From NCBI GenBank assembly GCA_016839555.1, contig JAEOUA010000001.1, positions 144,554 to 208,553 of the forward strand: 64,000 nt of DNA, given 5' to 3'. This DNA comes from Promethearchaeota archaeon. GTDB taxonomy: Archaea; Asgardarchaeota; Lokiarchaeia; Sigyniarchaeales; SOKP01. Position 1 is the stretch's first letter. Every line of letters begins with the position of its first letter. Shown here piece after piece: positions 35,211 to 43,490 of this stretch. Under the pieces are notes generated by a model that saw only the letters and a list, made by a program, of their open reading frames with translations, was not told where the DNA came from and ran no database searches. Position numbers and translations under genes: made by a program.

Positions 35211-36299
35211 ATGATTTATATGATTGAAAAGGTTTTAAATTCTGAAAAGGAAGCAATTAATAATGAATTAAAAAGATATTATAATCAATTAATTCAACGT
35301 AAAGAGGATATTTTATTTAAAGATTTTATTAGTGAATTTAAAGGATTTATTTTAAACAAACAAGCAAAACGTCTTCACCCTATTCTTTTAATTCAAGCAT
35401 TCAAGGGGATTATTAATCCTTTATATCTGCAAGATGAAATCAAGGAAATCAGAAAAGTTGCTATTTCTGTTGAATTTTTACATAATGCTCATTTAATACA
35501 AGATGATTTGGTAGATGATGATCAAAATCGTCGAGGTGCTTTGACACTTCATTATCAATTTAAAAATGAATTGGAAAAAATCTTGAAAAATAATACTAAC
35601 GAGCTTAATTCACAAGTCTCGAAGAGATATGGCACCAATATGGCTCTTCTTGGTGGGACTTATAGTTATTTATTAGGAATTGATATACTCAAAAGTTCTA
35701 CTTTTGCAGAGAAATTGAAATTACTATCAATAAAAGAATATACAGAAGCTATAGATTACGTACTGAAAGGGCAAATAATTGAGGAATATCTAAATTCTCA
35801 TAACATTACTATGACCATCGAACAATATCTAAGTATTGCTGAAATGATTAGAGCTCGTGTTTTCGAAAGATCAGCAAAAATTGGAGCCATCTTAGCAAAA
35901 GGAAACATTCATTATCAAATAGAGCCTCTCTCAGAAGCGATGCTTAAAATAGGACAAGCTTATGCTATCATAGACGATGTATTAGATATTACAGATGATA
36001 TTAAGGGAAAAAAGAAAAATAAATTTCCATATCTCTTGGCTCTCAATAATGTAAATGAACACCAAGGGAAATTATTGAATGAAATTTATAATAAACCTCA
36101 ATTAACCGAAGATGATGTTGCCCAAGTTAAAAATATTTTTTCTGAAACTAACGCAATTCAAATAGCTATGCAATTTTCTAAAAATTTAATAAACCAAGCT
36201 CAAAAAAATCTTGAGCAAATTTATCCCGACCTTAATAAAGAGCAAAAAAGTTTTTTTAATGAATTTGCCGATTATATCTATAAAATAGGAATACAATAG
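35211..36299 (+). CDS. Polyprenyl diphosphate synthase
   Basis: A 362-residue trans-isoprenyl diphosphate synthase that condenses isopentenyl diphosphate with allylic diphosphates; products would feed archaeal lipids or quinones. First aspartate-rich motif: Asp98, Asp99 and Asp102 in IQDDLVDDDQNRRG. Second motif: Asp255, Asp256 and Asp259 in AIIDDVLDITDD, followed by KGKKKNKFPY. The usual GD after the first helix pair is GGTYSYLLG. There are insertions (for example residues 115-135) relative to short geranylgeranyl synthases, so chain length cannot be predicted. Start could be ATG 35211 or the ATG three codons later. Confidence 0.9.
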   Translation: MIYMIEKVLNSEKEAINNELKRYYNQLIQRKEDILFKDFISEFKGFILNKQAKRLHPILLIQAFKGIINPLYLQDEIKEIRKVAISVEFLHNAHLIQDDLVDDDQNRRGALTLHYQFKNELEKILKNNTNELNSQVSKRYGTNMALLGGTYSYLLGIDILKSSTFAEKLKLLSIKEYTEAIDYVLKGQIIEEYLNSHNITMTIEQYLSIAEMIRARVFERSAKIGAILAKGNIHYQIEPLSEAMLKIGQAYAIIDDVLDITDDIKGKKKNKFPYLLALNNVNEHQGKLLNEIYNKPQLTEDDVAQVKNIFSETNAIQIAMQFSKNLINQAQKNLEQIYPDLNKEQKSFFNEFADYIYKIGIQ

Positions 36300-36471
36300 G
36301 TAAGAATTAAATTATCCTTTCAATTATTTCTTACTTTTATTTGAATTAGAACTTTACAATCTTAATATTTAAAGTGCTTTTACAAAATAAAGAAAAAATC
36401 TAAAAAGTTTCCTTCACTCATATAGCTAAAGCGAGCAGTTTAAAATCAAATAATATTTAGGGCTAAAAATA

Positions 36472-37383
36472 ATGATGAATAAATTACTTCCTGAACAAAT
36501 CGTTATAAGACCTCCTGTCGAAGCTTATTCGGTGCTTATTGCAGTAACAGGTGGGTGCAGCTGGAATAAATGTGCCTTCTGTGGTACATATAAGAGTGGC
36601 GTATACGGTGGAATTCAAGAATATGCCATTAGAGATATAGAAGATATCAAAAAGAATATTGATTTCTATGCTGAAAAAAATTACCATGGATATCCCGTGT
36701 TTTTAGCGGGTGGAAATCCTACTTCAGCCCCCACAGATTTTCTCGTGGAAATTATTAAATATGTGAGACAAAAGTTACATAATGTGCCAAGAGTTAGTTG
36801 CTATGCCAAGGCATTAGATATTTTACGAAAATCTGATGATGAATTACAACAATTAGCAGATGTGGGATTGGATATAGCATATATGGGCTTAGAGAGCGGC
36901 TCGAGTAAAGTTCTCAGAATAATGCGAAAAGGAACTAATGCAGAATCAATGATCAAAGCGGGAAAACGGATAATGGGAGCGGGTATAAAATTATCGCTAT
37001 ATGTTTTATTAGGATTAGGGGGTAAACAATATTCCGAGGAACATATGAAAGGTACGGCCAGAGTTTTAACAGAAATTAATCCTAATATTTTTCGCTTTAG
37101 AACAGTACACGTGATTCCTAATACTCCTTTATATGAATGGGTTAAAAAAGGCGAATTTCAATTATTAACACCTCTAGAAAATATTAAAGAGGAGCGAGAT
37201 ATTATTGCCAACCTTGGGGATAATGTAACTTCAGAAGTATATAATGACCATGTAAGTAATTATGTTTCGATTGAAACAGAAAATATTCAAAAGGATAAGG
37301 AACGATTTATAACAACTTTAAATGAATTAATTGATGATCCAAGAATAATGGCTATGCCAAGAAAAAATCTTACAATAATGTGA
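36472..37383 (+). CDS. Radical SAM protein with CX4CX2C cluster motif
   Basis: A 303-residue radical S-adenosylmethionine enzyme. The cluster-binding cysteines are Cys29, Cys34 and Cys37 in GGCSWNKCAFCGTY. The spacing is CX4CX2C rather than the common CX3CX2C; this variant is known in a group of COG1032-like proteins. Later segments fit the TIM barrel: DIAYMGLESGSSKVLRIMRKG, LSLYVLLGLGG and HVIPNTPLYEW. No B12-binding domain is attached. The reaction is unknown. It stands alone, upstream of the IMPDH-like gene. Confidence 0.9.
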   Translation: MMNKLLPEQIVIRPPVEAYSVLIAVTGGCSWNKCAFCGTYKSGVYGGIQEYAIRDIEDIKKNIDFYAEKNYHGYPVFLAGGNPTSAPTDFLVEIIKYVRQKLHNVPRVSCYAKALDILRKSDDELQQLADVGLDIAYMGLESGSSKVLRIMRKGTNAESMIKAGKRIMGAGIKLSLYVLLGLGGKQYSEEHMKGTARVLTEINPNIFRFRTVHVIPNTPLYEWVKKGEFQLLTPLENIKEERDIIANLGDNVTSEVYNDHVSNYVSIETENIQKDKERFITTLNELIDDPRIMAMPRKNLTIM

Positions 37384-37553
37384 ATGATCCTTCGTTGTTT
37401 TATTAAAGAAATTAGTAAAGTTTATTTAAAATGGCAACAAATTATATTAAAAAGCGATATATTCTTAGATTATTATCTTTTTGAAATAAATCTATAAATT
37501 TTTAATATTCACATTTTTTATACATTATAAAAATTTTATATTTTATTAAAAAA

Positions 37554-39017
37554 ATGTCAGACTATTTTCGTAAAAAAGTGCATTCTGAAGAAATTATTGC
37601 GACATTTAATGATATATTAATTTTGCCGGGGTATACAAGGAGTATTGATATAGATATCTCTGCTAAATTACGTAAATATCATTTTAATATCCCTATAATG
37701 TCCGCTGCTATGGATACGGTCACAGAAGAGGAAATGGCGATAAAAATGGCTTTATTAGGTGGCTTGGGGGTGCTACATAGAAATTGCTCTTTTGAAAAGC
37801 AATTAGAGATGTGCCAAAAAGTGAAAAGAGCAAGATCTTTTGTAATTATGGATGTTGCAACAATTAATATTGATGCATCTGTAAAAGAGGCAAAACATCA
37901 TATGGAAGAGAAAGGTATCAGCGGACTTGTAGTTACAAATTCAGAAAACAAAGCTTCCGGAATTTTTACCAAGAGAGATATTCCTTATTCAGAAACAGAC
38001 ATTAGGGAAGGGAAGGTAAGAGATTATATGACTCGTGACCTTATTTCAATCCAGCCGGGTGTATCGAGAGAAGAAGCTTTAGAAGTATTATTTAAAAATA
38101 GAATTGAGAAACTCCCTATAATTGAAAATGGATATCTCAGAGGATTAATAACCAAAAAGGACTTGAAACCTGAATTTCCTCTTGCTTCAATAGATGAGAA
38201 GGGAAGATTACTTTGTGGTCTGGCAATTAGTCCAAAAGTTCCTGAATCCCTTCAACTCCAAAATGTATTAAAAAAGATTGATAAAAATGTAGATATCTTT
38301 TTTACAGATGTTGCTGATTTTTATAAAGAGATGGATATACAAGGAATAAGAAAATTAATGGAGCTTGTAGAGTCTGATTTTGTTTTGGGAAATATTGGAA
38401 CTTATAAAGCTGCTGAACATCTTTTAACAAAATGTGATTTTGTTGATGAAAGAATTTTAGGTATTAAAGTTGGGATGGGTTCTGGAAGTATTTGTTCTAC
38501 CTCAATTCAAACTGGAGTGGGAGCTCCAACACTTTTCGCCACCGCTCAAGTTGCCGATGCGATTCAAGATTATAATCCAAACATAGGATTAATTGCTGAT
38601 GGAGGCTTCGCAAACCCCGGAGATTTACCTAAAGCCTTTTCTGTGGGAGCGGATATGATTATGTCTGGTCATTTCTTTGCCGGATGTACTGAATCTCCCG
38701 GTTATATTGATACAATACAAGGTCGCAAAGTTAAAATTTATCGCGGTATGGGTAGTAAAGAAGCTCGTACTTCAAATTATATACTTGATAGATATGTGGA
38801 GGGTGCAAAAACACTTCCCGAAGGAGTATCTGACTATGTTCCTTATGTTGGACCACTTTCAGGCGTTATAGAAACTCTTACAGAAGGTATTACAAATGGT
38901 ATGATATATGCAGGAGCGCAAAATATTGAAGAGATGAAATCAGCCGAAGTTGGACTGGTGAGTGCTGTTGGTATAAGAGAACAGAAACCCCATGATTTGA
39001 TCGGACGGTATGAATAA
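37554..39017 (+). CDS. IMP dehydrogenase/GMP reductase family protein with CBS pair
   Basis: A 487-residue protein matching IMP dehydrogenase in length and order. The barrel start is FNDILILPGYTR, PIMSAAMDTVTEEEMA and GGLGVLHRN. A CBS-domain pair (about 95-205) regulates or binds nucleotides. The active loop is GSGSICSTSIQTGVG with Cys314 as nucleophile, and late motifs are ADGGF, YRGMGSK and LPEGV. Key deviations: the NAD-site DSAHG is replaced by DVADF (252-256), and the usual Arg after GSICxT is Ser317. IMPDH converts IMP to XMP in GMP synthesis. The gene may instead be a GMP reductase-like or altered relative, so I do not use the guaB symbol. Confidence 0.82.
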   Translation: MSDYFRKKVHSEEIIATFNDILILPGYTRSIDIDISAKLRKYHFNIPIMSAAMDTVTEEEMAIKMALLGGLGVLHRNCSFEKQLEMCQKVKRARSFVIMDVATINIDASVKEAKHHMEEKGISGLVVTNSENKASGIFTKRDIPYSETDIREGKVRDYMTRDLISIQPGVSREEALEVLFKNRIEKLPIIENGYLRGLITKKDLKPEFPLASIDEKGRLLCGLAISPKVPESLQLQNVLKKIDKNVDIFFTDVADFYKEMDIQGIRKLMELVESDFVLGNIGTYKAAEHLLTKCDFVDERILGIKVGMGSGSICSTSIQTGVGAPTLFATAQVADAIQDYNPNIGLIADGGFANPGDLPKAFSVGADMIMSGHFFAGCTESPGYIDTIQGRKVKIYRGMGSKEARTSNYILDRYVEGAKTLPEGVSDYVPYVGPLSGVIETLTEGITNGMIYAGAQNIEEMKSAEVGLVSAVGIREQKPHDLIGRYE

Positions 39018-39257
39018 GAAATAAAAATTAGAAACCATTAAGTTTCCAACCATTTAACAATTATTTATTTACGAATTCTACTATATATTTTAGGATAAGA
39101 GATATACATCATCAAAATATTATTTTAGTTGAAGATGAAGCAGAAATAGAAGAAAGTGAAGAAATAAAGTATATTCATAATTCTAAAACTTATAAACATA
39201 ATCATTTCCATAATTTCCTTCGTAACCATGAACATGGTTATGAAGAATAGAAGAAAA

Positions 39258-39677
39258 TTATTGTTTTTCCTTTAAATATTTTTTAACAATATTAACTGTT
39301 TCATCTGCTAATTTATAAGCTTCTTTTGCAGAATTTTCTGTAAAAACTTCCGCTGGAATGGAATCTGGTAAACTATTGGGATATCTAGTGGGAATATAAT
39401 AAGTATCTAGGAAAGAGATTTTATTACTTAGGACATTTAATGAATCATTAAATTCTAATACCCAATCTAGTAACTTTTTTATTGAGTGTCCAATGACCAA
39501 ATCTTGCTTATTAAAATAAAGTATTGATTTTAATGCTTTTTCTACAATTTGTTGAAAGAGAAAACAAACCAAATAATACCGTTTATTTTCTAGCAAGATT
39601 TTAGCACTTTTCAAATCTTCAATTGATTGATTTAGCCATCTTTTTGCTTCTTCCTTATATTTATTCATTTCTTTCAT
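39258..39677 (-). CDS. HEPN domain protein, partner of MNT
   Basis: A 139-residue HEPN protein: helical, with AKRWLNQSIEDLKSAKILLE at the start, FQQIVEKALKSILYF in the middle, and the YYIPTRYPNSLPDS segment typical of archaeal HEPN proteins. It overlaps the upstream MNT gene by 17 bases, so translation is coupled. HEPN/MNT pairs can act as type VII toxin-antitoxin modules in which MNT modifies HEPN. The RX4-6H RNase motif of active HepT toxins is not visible here, so RNase activity is doubtful. Confidence 0.85.
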   Translation of the reverse strand: MKEMNKYKEEAKRWLNQSIEDLKSAKILLENKRYYLVCFLFQQIVEKALKSILYFNKQDLVIGHSIKKLLDWVLEFNDSLNVLSNKISFLDTYYIPTRYPNSLPDSIPAEVFTENSAKEAYKLADETVNIVKKYLKEKQ

Positions 39678-40008
39678 AAATTAATTTTCCTTCTTTTAAA
39701 ATATGTTCGATAAATAAATTATTTTCCTTCATTTTTTCAATCTCAGATGGCGTGTAAGCTAATATATCCACATCCGAAGGTTGAATAGTTAAATAAATTT
39801 CTTTAAGACGCTCAATAAATAATTTGTTAGAATCTATTATTACTAAAAGATCAATATCGCTCATTATATTTAATTCATTTCTTACAGCAGATCCAAATAA
39901 AATTATCTTTTTAACACCTATTTGAATTAAACGATTCTTTACTCTCTCTAATTCTTTTTCTAAATGAGCTAAGTGTTCTTCTTTTAATTTTTTAATTTTT
40001 TGGAACAT
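39661..40008 (-). CDS. MNT minimal nucleotidyltransferase
   Basis: A 115-residue nucleotidyltransferase of the DNA polymerase beta-like minimal type. The catalytic signature is complete: Gly39-Ser40, Asp51 and Asp53 in SDIDLLV, and the third acid Asp81 in SDVDILAYT. A coiled N-terminal helix (residues 1-30) precedes the core. In characterised MntA/HepT pairs this enzyme AMPylates the HEPN protein. It is the first gene of the pair, with a 17-base overlap with the HEPN gene. Confidence 0.9.
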   Translation of the reverse strand: MFQKIKKLKEEHLAHLEKELERVKNRLIQIGVKKIILFGSAVRNELNIMSDIDLLVIIDSNKLFIERLKEIYLTIQPSDVDILAYTPSEIEKMKENNLFIEHILKEGKLIYERNE

Positions 40009-40095
40009 TATTTAATATAAAGAATTTGTATATTAAAATAGATTCTCTTTAACTAATTAATTAATACATAAAATAAAAGAAAGACAGACCTTAAA

Positions 40096-40272
40096 TTATT
40101 GTAGCTCTCTCGAGGGATTTAGGTCTATTTTTTTGAATAATTTCTCAATCTCATCAAAGGTGATTAAATTATCTTTAACCATCTGTCGTATTAATTTATA
40201 CGCTCCGCATTCGTATTCCCTCTCCCAATATTCTTGGTCTTTAGCATAAAAATTACATTTATGACATACCAA
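40096..40272 (-). CDS. Very small zinc-binding protein
   Basis: A 58-residue frame starting at TTG (40270-40272) and ending at TAA (40096-40098): it begins VCHKCNFYAKDQEYW, then EYECGAYKLIRQMV, and ends in an acidic helix (TFDEIEKLFKKIDLNPS). CHKC plus a third Cys suggests a metal site or zinc knuckle. The frame is open 18 codons further upstream but contains no ATG, so TTG is the only useful start. The ordered sequence, with a helix-like C-terminal part, makes coding more likely than chance. Function unknown; downstream of the MNT/HEPN pair in the opposite-side gap before purH. Confidence 0.5.
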   Translation of the reverse strand: MVCHKCNFYAKDQEYWEREYECGAYKLIRQMVKDNLITFDEIEKLFKKIDLNPSRELQ

Positions 40273-40590
40273 ACTAATTAGTTTTCGATTTAATGGGGTA
40301 ATATATTTCCTAAATTTTTTTTTAAAATCTTATTATTATACTCCTTCTTTACTTCTATTTAAATTCTCTGATAATTAAAAATAAAGGGGTACTATTGCTA
40401 CTTTTCAAGTTGAAGCCATAGTTTTAATGGTTGATAAAAGAAAAAAAATTAAATAATATTCTCATTCAATCCTTAATATTTTTAATTTTTCTAGTAATTG
40501 GCTAGAAAGATAATTAAAAATTATACAAAATATTCATTAATATTGTTGAAATTGGAATGCAATAAATCATTTTAATAGTTATGAGTTTTT
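40273..40590. other. Intergenic region upstream of purH
   Basis: A 318-base AT-rich gap. A 22-codon frame at 40388-40456 reads GTIATFQVEAIVLMVDKRKK before a stop. It looks protein-like and could be the tail of a lost gene, but has no start. Otherwise only promoter-like A/T stretches are seen. Confidence 0.3.
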
Positions 40591-42192
40591 ATGAAAAAAA
40601 TTGAAAGAGTATTAGTAAGTGTTTTTGATAAAACTGGAGTCGTTGATTTCGTAAAAGCTTTAGTAGATGAATTTGATGTTGAAATACTCTCAACGGGCGG
40701 AACAGGCAAGCTTCTGGAAAAAAATGGTCTAAAAATTGTTAAGATTTCAGAATACACCGGTTTACCTGAGATGTTCGAAGGGAGAGTTAAAACATTACAT
40801 CCTAAAATCGAAGGAGGGATTCTCTATAGAAGAGAAATTGAAAAAGATGTGTTAGACGCCAAGAAATATAATATTCCTCCAATTGATATGGTAGTATGCA
40901 ATTTATATCAATTTAAAGAGGCGATCTCTAAACCGGATATTACTCTACAGGAAGCACTAGAAATGATAGATATTGGGGGCCCTACAATGATTCGAGCAGC
41001 GGCAAAAAATTATCCAGATGTAGTAGTTGTTCCAGATCCAAAATATTATACACTTATTATTGATGAGTTAAAAAAAAACAATGGTATCATCGGCGATCAA
41101 TTAAGGGCAACTTTAGCCCAAGATGTTTTTCTTATTATGGCGGAATATAATGCAATTATTGCTAATTATCTCCAAGATCAAATATCTAACAAAATTCTCC
41201 CTGATAAAATTGTAAAAGTTTATGAGAAAGTCCAAGATTGTCGATACGGGGAAAACTGGGATCAAGCAGCCGCATATTACCAAGATCTGTCTGCAACCCT
41301 TGGATTACATAATATAAGACAATTATGGGGGAAGGAAATTTCTTTTAATAATTATTTAGATATTGATTCTTGCATGCAAATGTTATTAGATTTTGGAAAA
41401 GAGGATTATGTTACCGCTATTTTAAAGCATACCTCACCAAATGGGATTGCATTAGACAGAAAAAATCAGTTAGAATCTGTGAAAAGAGCTTTTAGTACCG
41501 ATCCTATGTCTGCCTTTGGAGGTATTTGGGGGATAAATAAACCATTAACAGAGGAAATAGCAGATTATATTATTAACAAAGAAAATATTTTTATAGAAGT
41601 AATTATGGCACCCCAATTTGAGCCTGATGCACTTAAAATCCTAAAACAGAAGAAAGATTTAAGAATTTTAGAATTTGGGAACTTAATTGAAATGGAAAAA
41701 GAGATATATCAAAATTTAGAATTAAGGAGTGTATTGGGAGGGGTATTAATTCAAGAATATGATCATAAACCAATTGTAAAAGAATGGAATGTGGTAAGTA
41801 ATAGAAAAATATCAGAAGAAGAAAAAAATGCATTAATTTTTGCATATAAAGTTTCTAAATGGGCAAAATCTAATTCTGCATGTTTTGCACAAATTTATAA
41901 TGATGGTATGTATACAATTGGAATTGGAGCCGGCCAGCAATCCAGGGTTCATGTAGTAAAACTTGCTGCTCAAAAGGCAGTAGAATTCGGTCATAAAGAG
42001 GCATTAAAAGAATCATTCATGGGAACAGACTCCTTTTTCCCATTTGCCGATGGTTTAGAAGCTGCAGTAGAGGCGGGAGCAAAGGCAATTATTAATCCTG
42101 GAGGCTCAATAAGGGATGATCTTATAATTAAAAGAGCTAACGAATTAGGGTGCTCTCTGGTTTTTACTGGTAAAAGAGTTTTCCTTCATTAA
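40591..42192 (+). CDS. purH: Bifunctional AICAR formyltransferase/IMP cyclohydrolase
   Basis: A 533-residue enzyme for the last two steps of purine synthesis: formylation of AICAR using 10-formyltetrahydrofolate, then ring closure to IMP. The N-terminal IMP cyclohydrolase half is MGS-like: VSVFDKTGVVDF, ILSTGGTGK, EMFEGRVKTLHPKI and DIGGPTMIRAAAKN. The C-terminal transformylase half has ILKHTSPNGIA, SAFGGIWG, KSNSACFAQ, IGIGAGQQSRVH and the final INPGGSIRDD. Length and domain order are as in bacteria. The folD gene at 57723 provides the folate cofactor branch; the IMPDH-like gene at 37554 would use the product. Confidence 0.96.
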   Translation: MKKIERVLVSVFDKTGVVDFVKALVDEFDVEILSTGGTGKLLEKNGLKIVKISEYTGLPEMFEGRVKTLHPKIEGGILYRREIEKDVLDAKKYNIPPIDMVVCNLYQFKEAISKPDITLQEALEMIDIGGPTMIRAAAKNYPDVVVVPDPKYYTLIIDELKKNNGIIGDQLRATLAQDVFLIMAEYNAIIANYLQDQISNKILPDKIVKVYEKVQDCRYGENWDQAAAYYQDLSATLGLHNIRQLWGKEISFNNYLDIDSCMQMLLDFGKEDYVTAILKHTSPNGIALDRKNQLESVKRAFSTDPMSAFGGIWGINKPLTEEIADYIINKENIFIEVIMAPQFEPDALKILKQKKDLRILEFGNLIEMEKEIYQNLELRSVLGGVLIQEYDHKPIVKEWNVVSNRKISEEEKNALIFAYKVSKWAKSNSACFAQIYNDGMYTIGIGAGQQSRVHVVKLAAQKAVEFGHKEALKESFMGTDSFFPFADGLEAAVEAGAKAIINPGGSIRDDLIIKRANELGCSLVFTGKRVFLH

Positions 42193-43198
42193 TAAAATTT
42201 TAATTTTCTTCATTCTATCAGTAAAATAAGAAAAATGCTATAATGAGCATACCTATAATAACTGAATGAATTTAAGATATGTTCTTAATCGTTCTCAAAT
42301 AGGAAAATCAATAGAGTTAGAGGGAATACAAAAAAAATAAAAACTAAAAGTTTTTTTCAGGTAAAAATTAGAGATCTCGATCTTCATCCGATCGTTGCTA
42401 AAAAATATCGGTGATATCCCAAAAAAACCTTTTTAGCGCTAGAATCTCAATAAAAAGAGCATTTATTATTATCATCCTTATAAAATCTGAGGAGGATTAA
42501 GGTCTTTCCTTAAAGTTTCTCAAAAAAATAAAAAAGGTTAATACTTATCTTAACTCAAGTTAAGTCCTATCTTAACATAGTTAATATTGATCTTAACTCA
42601 TAAAGAAAAAAAACTAAATGTAGAAAAAACAAAAAAATATAAGTATAAATATGAAATTTTTGGATCTTTAACCTAATTTCCCATAAAAATACGACTTTTC
42701 TTTTAAAAGAAGCTACTATAACTTTATTAATTAGTTTCGAAATTATATTAAAAATAAAAATTAATAATTATAATTCTTATATTTCATGGAAATTCAAAAA
42801 AAAGAGAGAAGTATGATAGTTTTACCTGTTATCATAAAACAAAATTCTATAAAGATATTAAATGTGGTAATTAAAAATTAAGAAAATGGATTTATATAAT
42901 TATTAATCCACTAATATTACTTTTTTTTGACAAAATATCTGTTATAAATATTCTATTTTTTCCACAAAAGTTATGAAAATCAACGACATTTTCAACTAAA
43001 TATTTACCTAAAAGAAAACATTTCCTAGAACTCATATTTAATATAATGCTTTCGGTAAACAATATTTATATATGTATAGATTTATATAAGAAGAGATAAT
43101 AAATTATTATATATACTATTAATTCTACAATTCAAACTATCACAAAAAGATCTATATTTTACAGCATGTAATTCATTAAATAGAGGCATAATATAAGC
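42193..43198. other. One-kilobase intergenic region
   Basis: About 1 kb without a convincing gene. It holds three direct repeats (42547-42597, listed separately). Two short frames are visible: a 24-codon frame near 42266 and a 31-codon frame at 42786. It also has the promoter of the 93-residue gene. A stretch around 42360-42500 with mixed composition (GATCTCGATCTTCATCCGAT) is less AT-rich than its surroundings and could be an RNA gene, but I could not fold it convincingly. Confidence 0.4.
42547..42597 (+). repeat. Three ATCTTAAC direct repeats at two-turn spacing
   Basis: ATCTTAAC occurs at 42547-42554, 42569-42576 and 42590-42597, i.e. with periods of 22 and 21 bases. Between them are GTTAAG and GTTAA, which form inverted pairs with the preceding CTTAAC. 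Spacing of two helical turns places all copies on one face of DNA, as expected for cooperative binding of a regulator. Nearest genes are purH (ending 355 bases before) and the small winged-helix-like gene at 43199. Confidence 0.6.
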
Positions 43199-43480
43199 AT
43201 GGATTTCTTTTTAAAAAATTTAAGTGATACATTAACTGCAATCAATGAACTGATTGAAAATAATGTAAATCTAGTTAATACAAAACGTGTAAGACGATGT
43301 ATTAACGTTTCCTCAAGTAATAGGAGCAAAATAAATTTTATCTGGAGATCCTTAGCTTATCTTGAAGATCAAGGAATTTTAAAAGCCAATGGCGCTTCTA
43401 GTCCTAAAAATTATAATATACTGCCCGATGAGAAAATTGATATAGATGAATTTATTAAAAAAGTAAAAGAAGAGAGATAA
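43199..43480 (+). CDS. Small winged-helix-like DNA-binding protein
   Basis: A 93-residue protein. Residues 15-70 have a helix-turn-helix pattern: RVRRCINVSSSNRSKINFIWRS as second and recognition helices, then LAYLEDQGILKANG and a wing-like SSPKNYNIL. The basic charge of the middle region fits DNA binding. It lies downstream of the 1 kb region with repeats at 42547 and could recognise them as an autoregulator; that is inference. It is convergent with the 920-residue gene. Confidence 0.6.
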   Translation: MDFFLKNLSDTLTAINELIENNVNLVNTKRVRRCINVSSSNRSKINFIWRSLAYLEDQGILKANGASSPKNYNILPDEKIDIDEFIKKVKEER

Positions 43481-43490
43481 TGAATAAATC

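Noticed and set aside
39060..39251. Histidine-rich open frame ending KHNHFHNFLRNHEHGYEE after the IMPDH-like gene
   Set aside because: About 70 codons are open, but no ATG, GTG or TTG start fits and the sequence is not conserved in any family I know. It may be a gene remnant, not a supported gene.
40388..40456. 22-codon frame GTIATFQVEAIVLMVDKRKK
   Set aside because: It looks protein-like, possibly a lost gene tail, but is too short and has stops on both sides.
42360..42500. Possible structured RNA in a less AT-rich stretch
   Set aside because: No consistent stem set, kink-turn or C/D box pair could be found by eye.
42786..42881. 31-codon ATG frame in the 1 kb intergenic region
   Set aside because: No ribosome site, no motif and expected by chance in AT-rich DNA.
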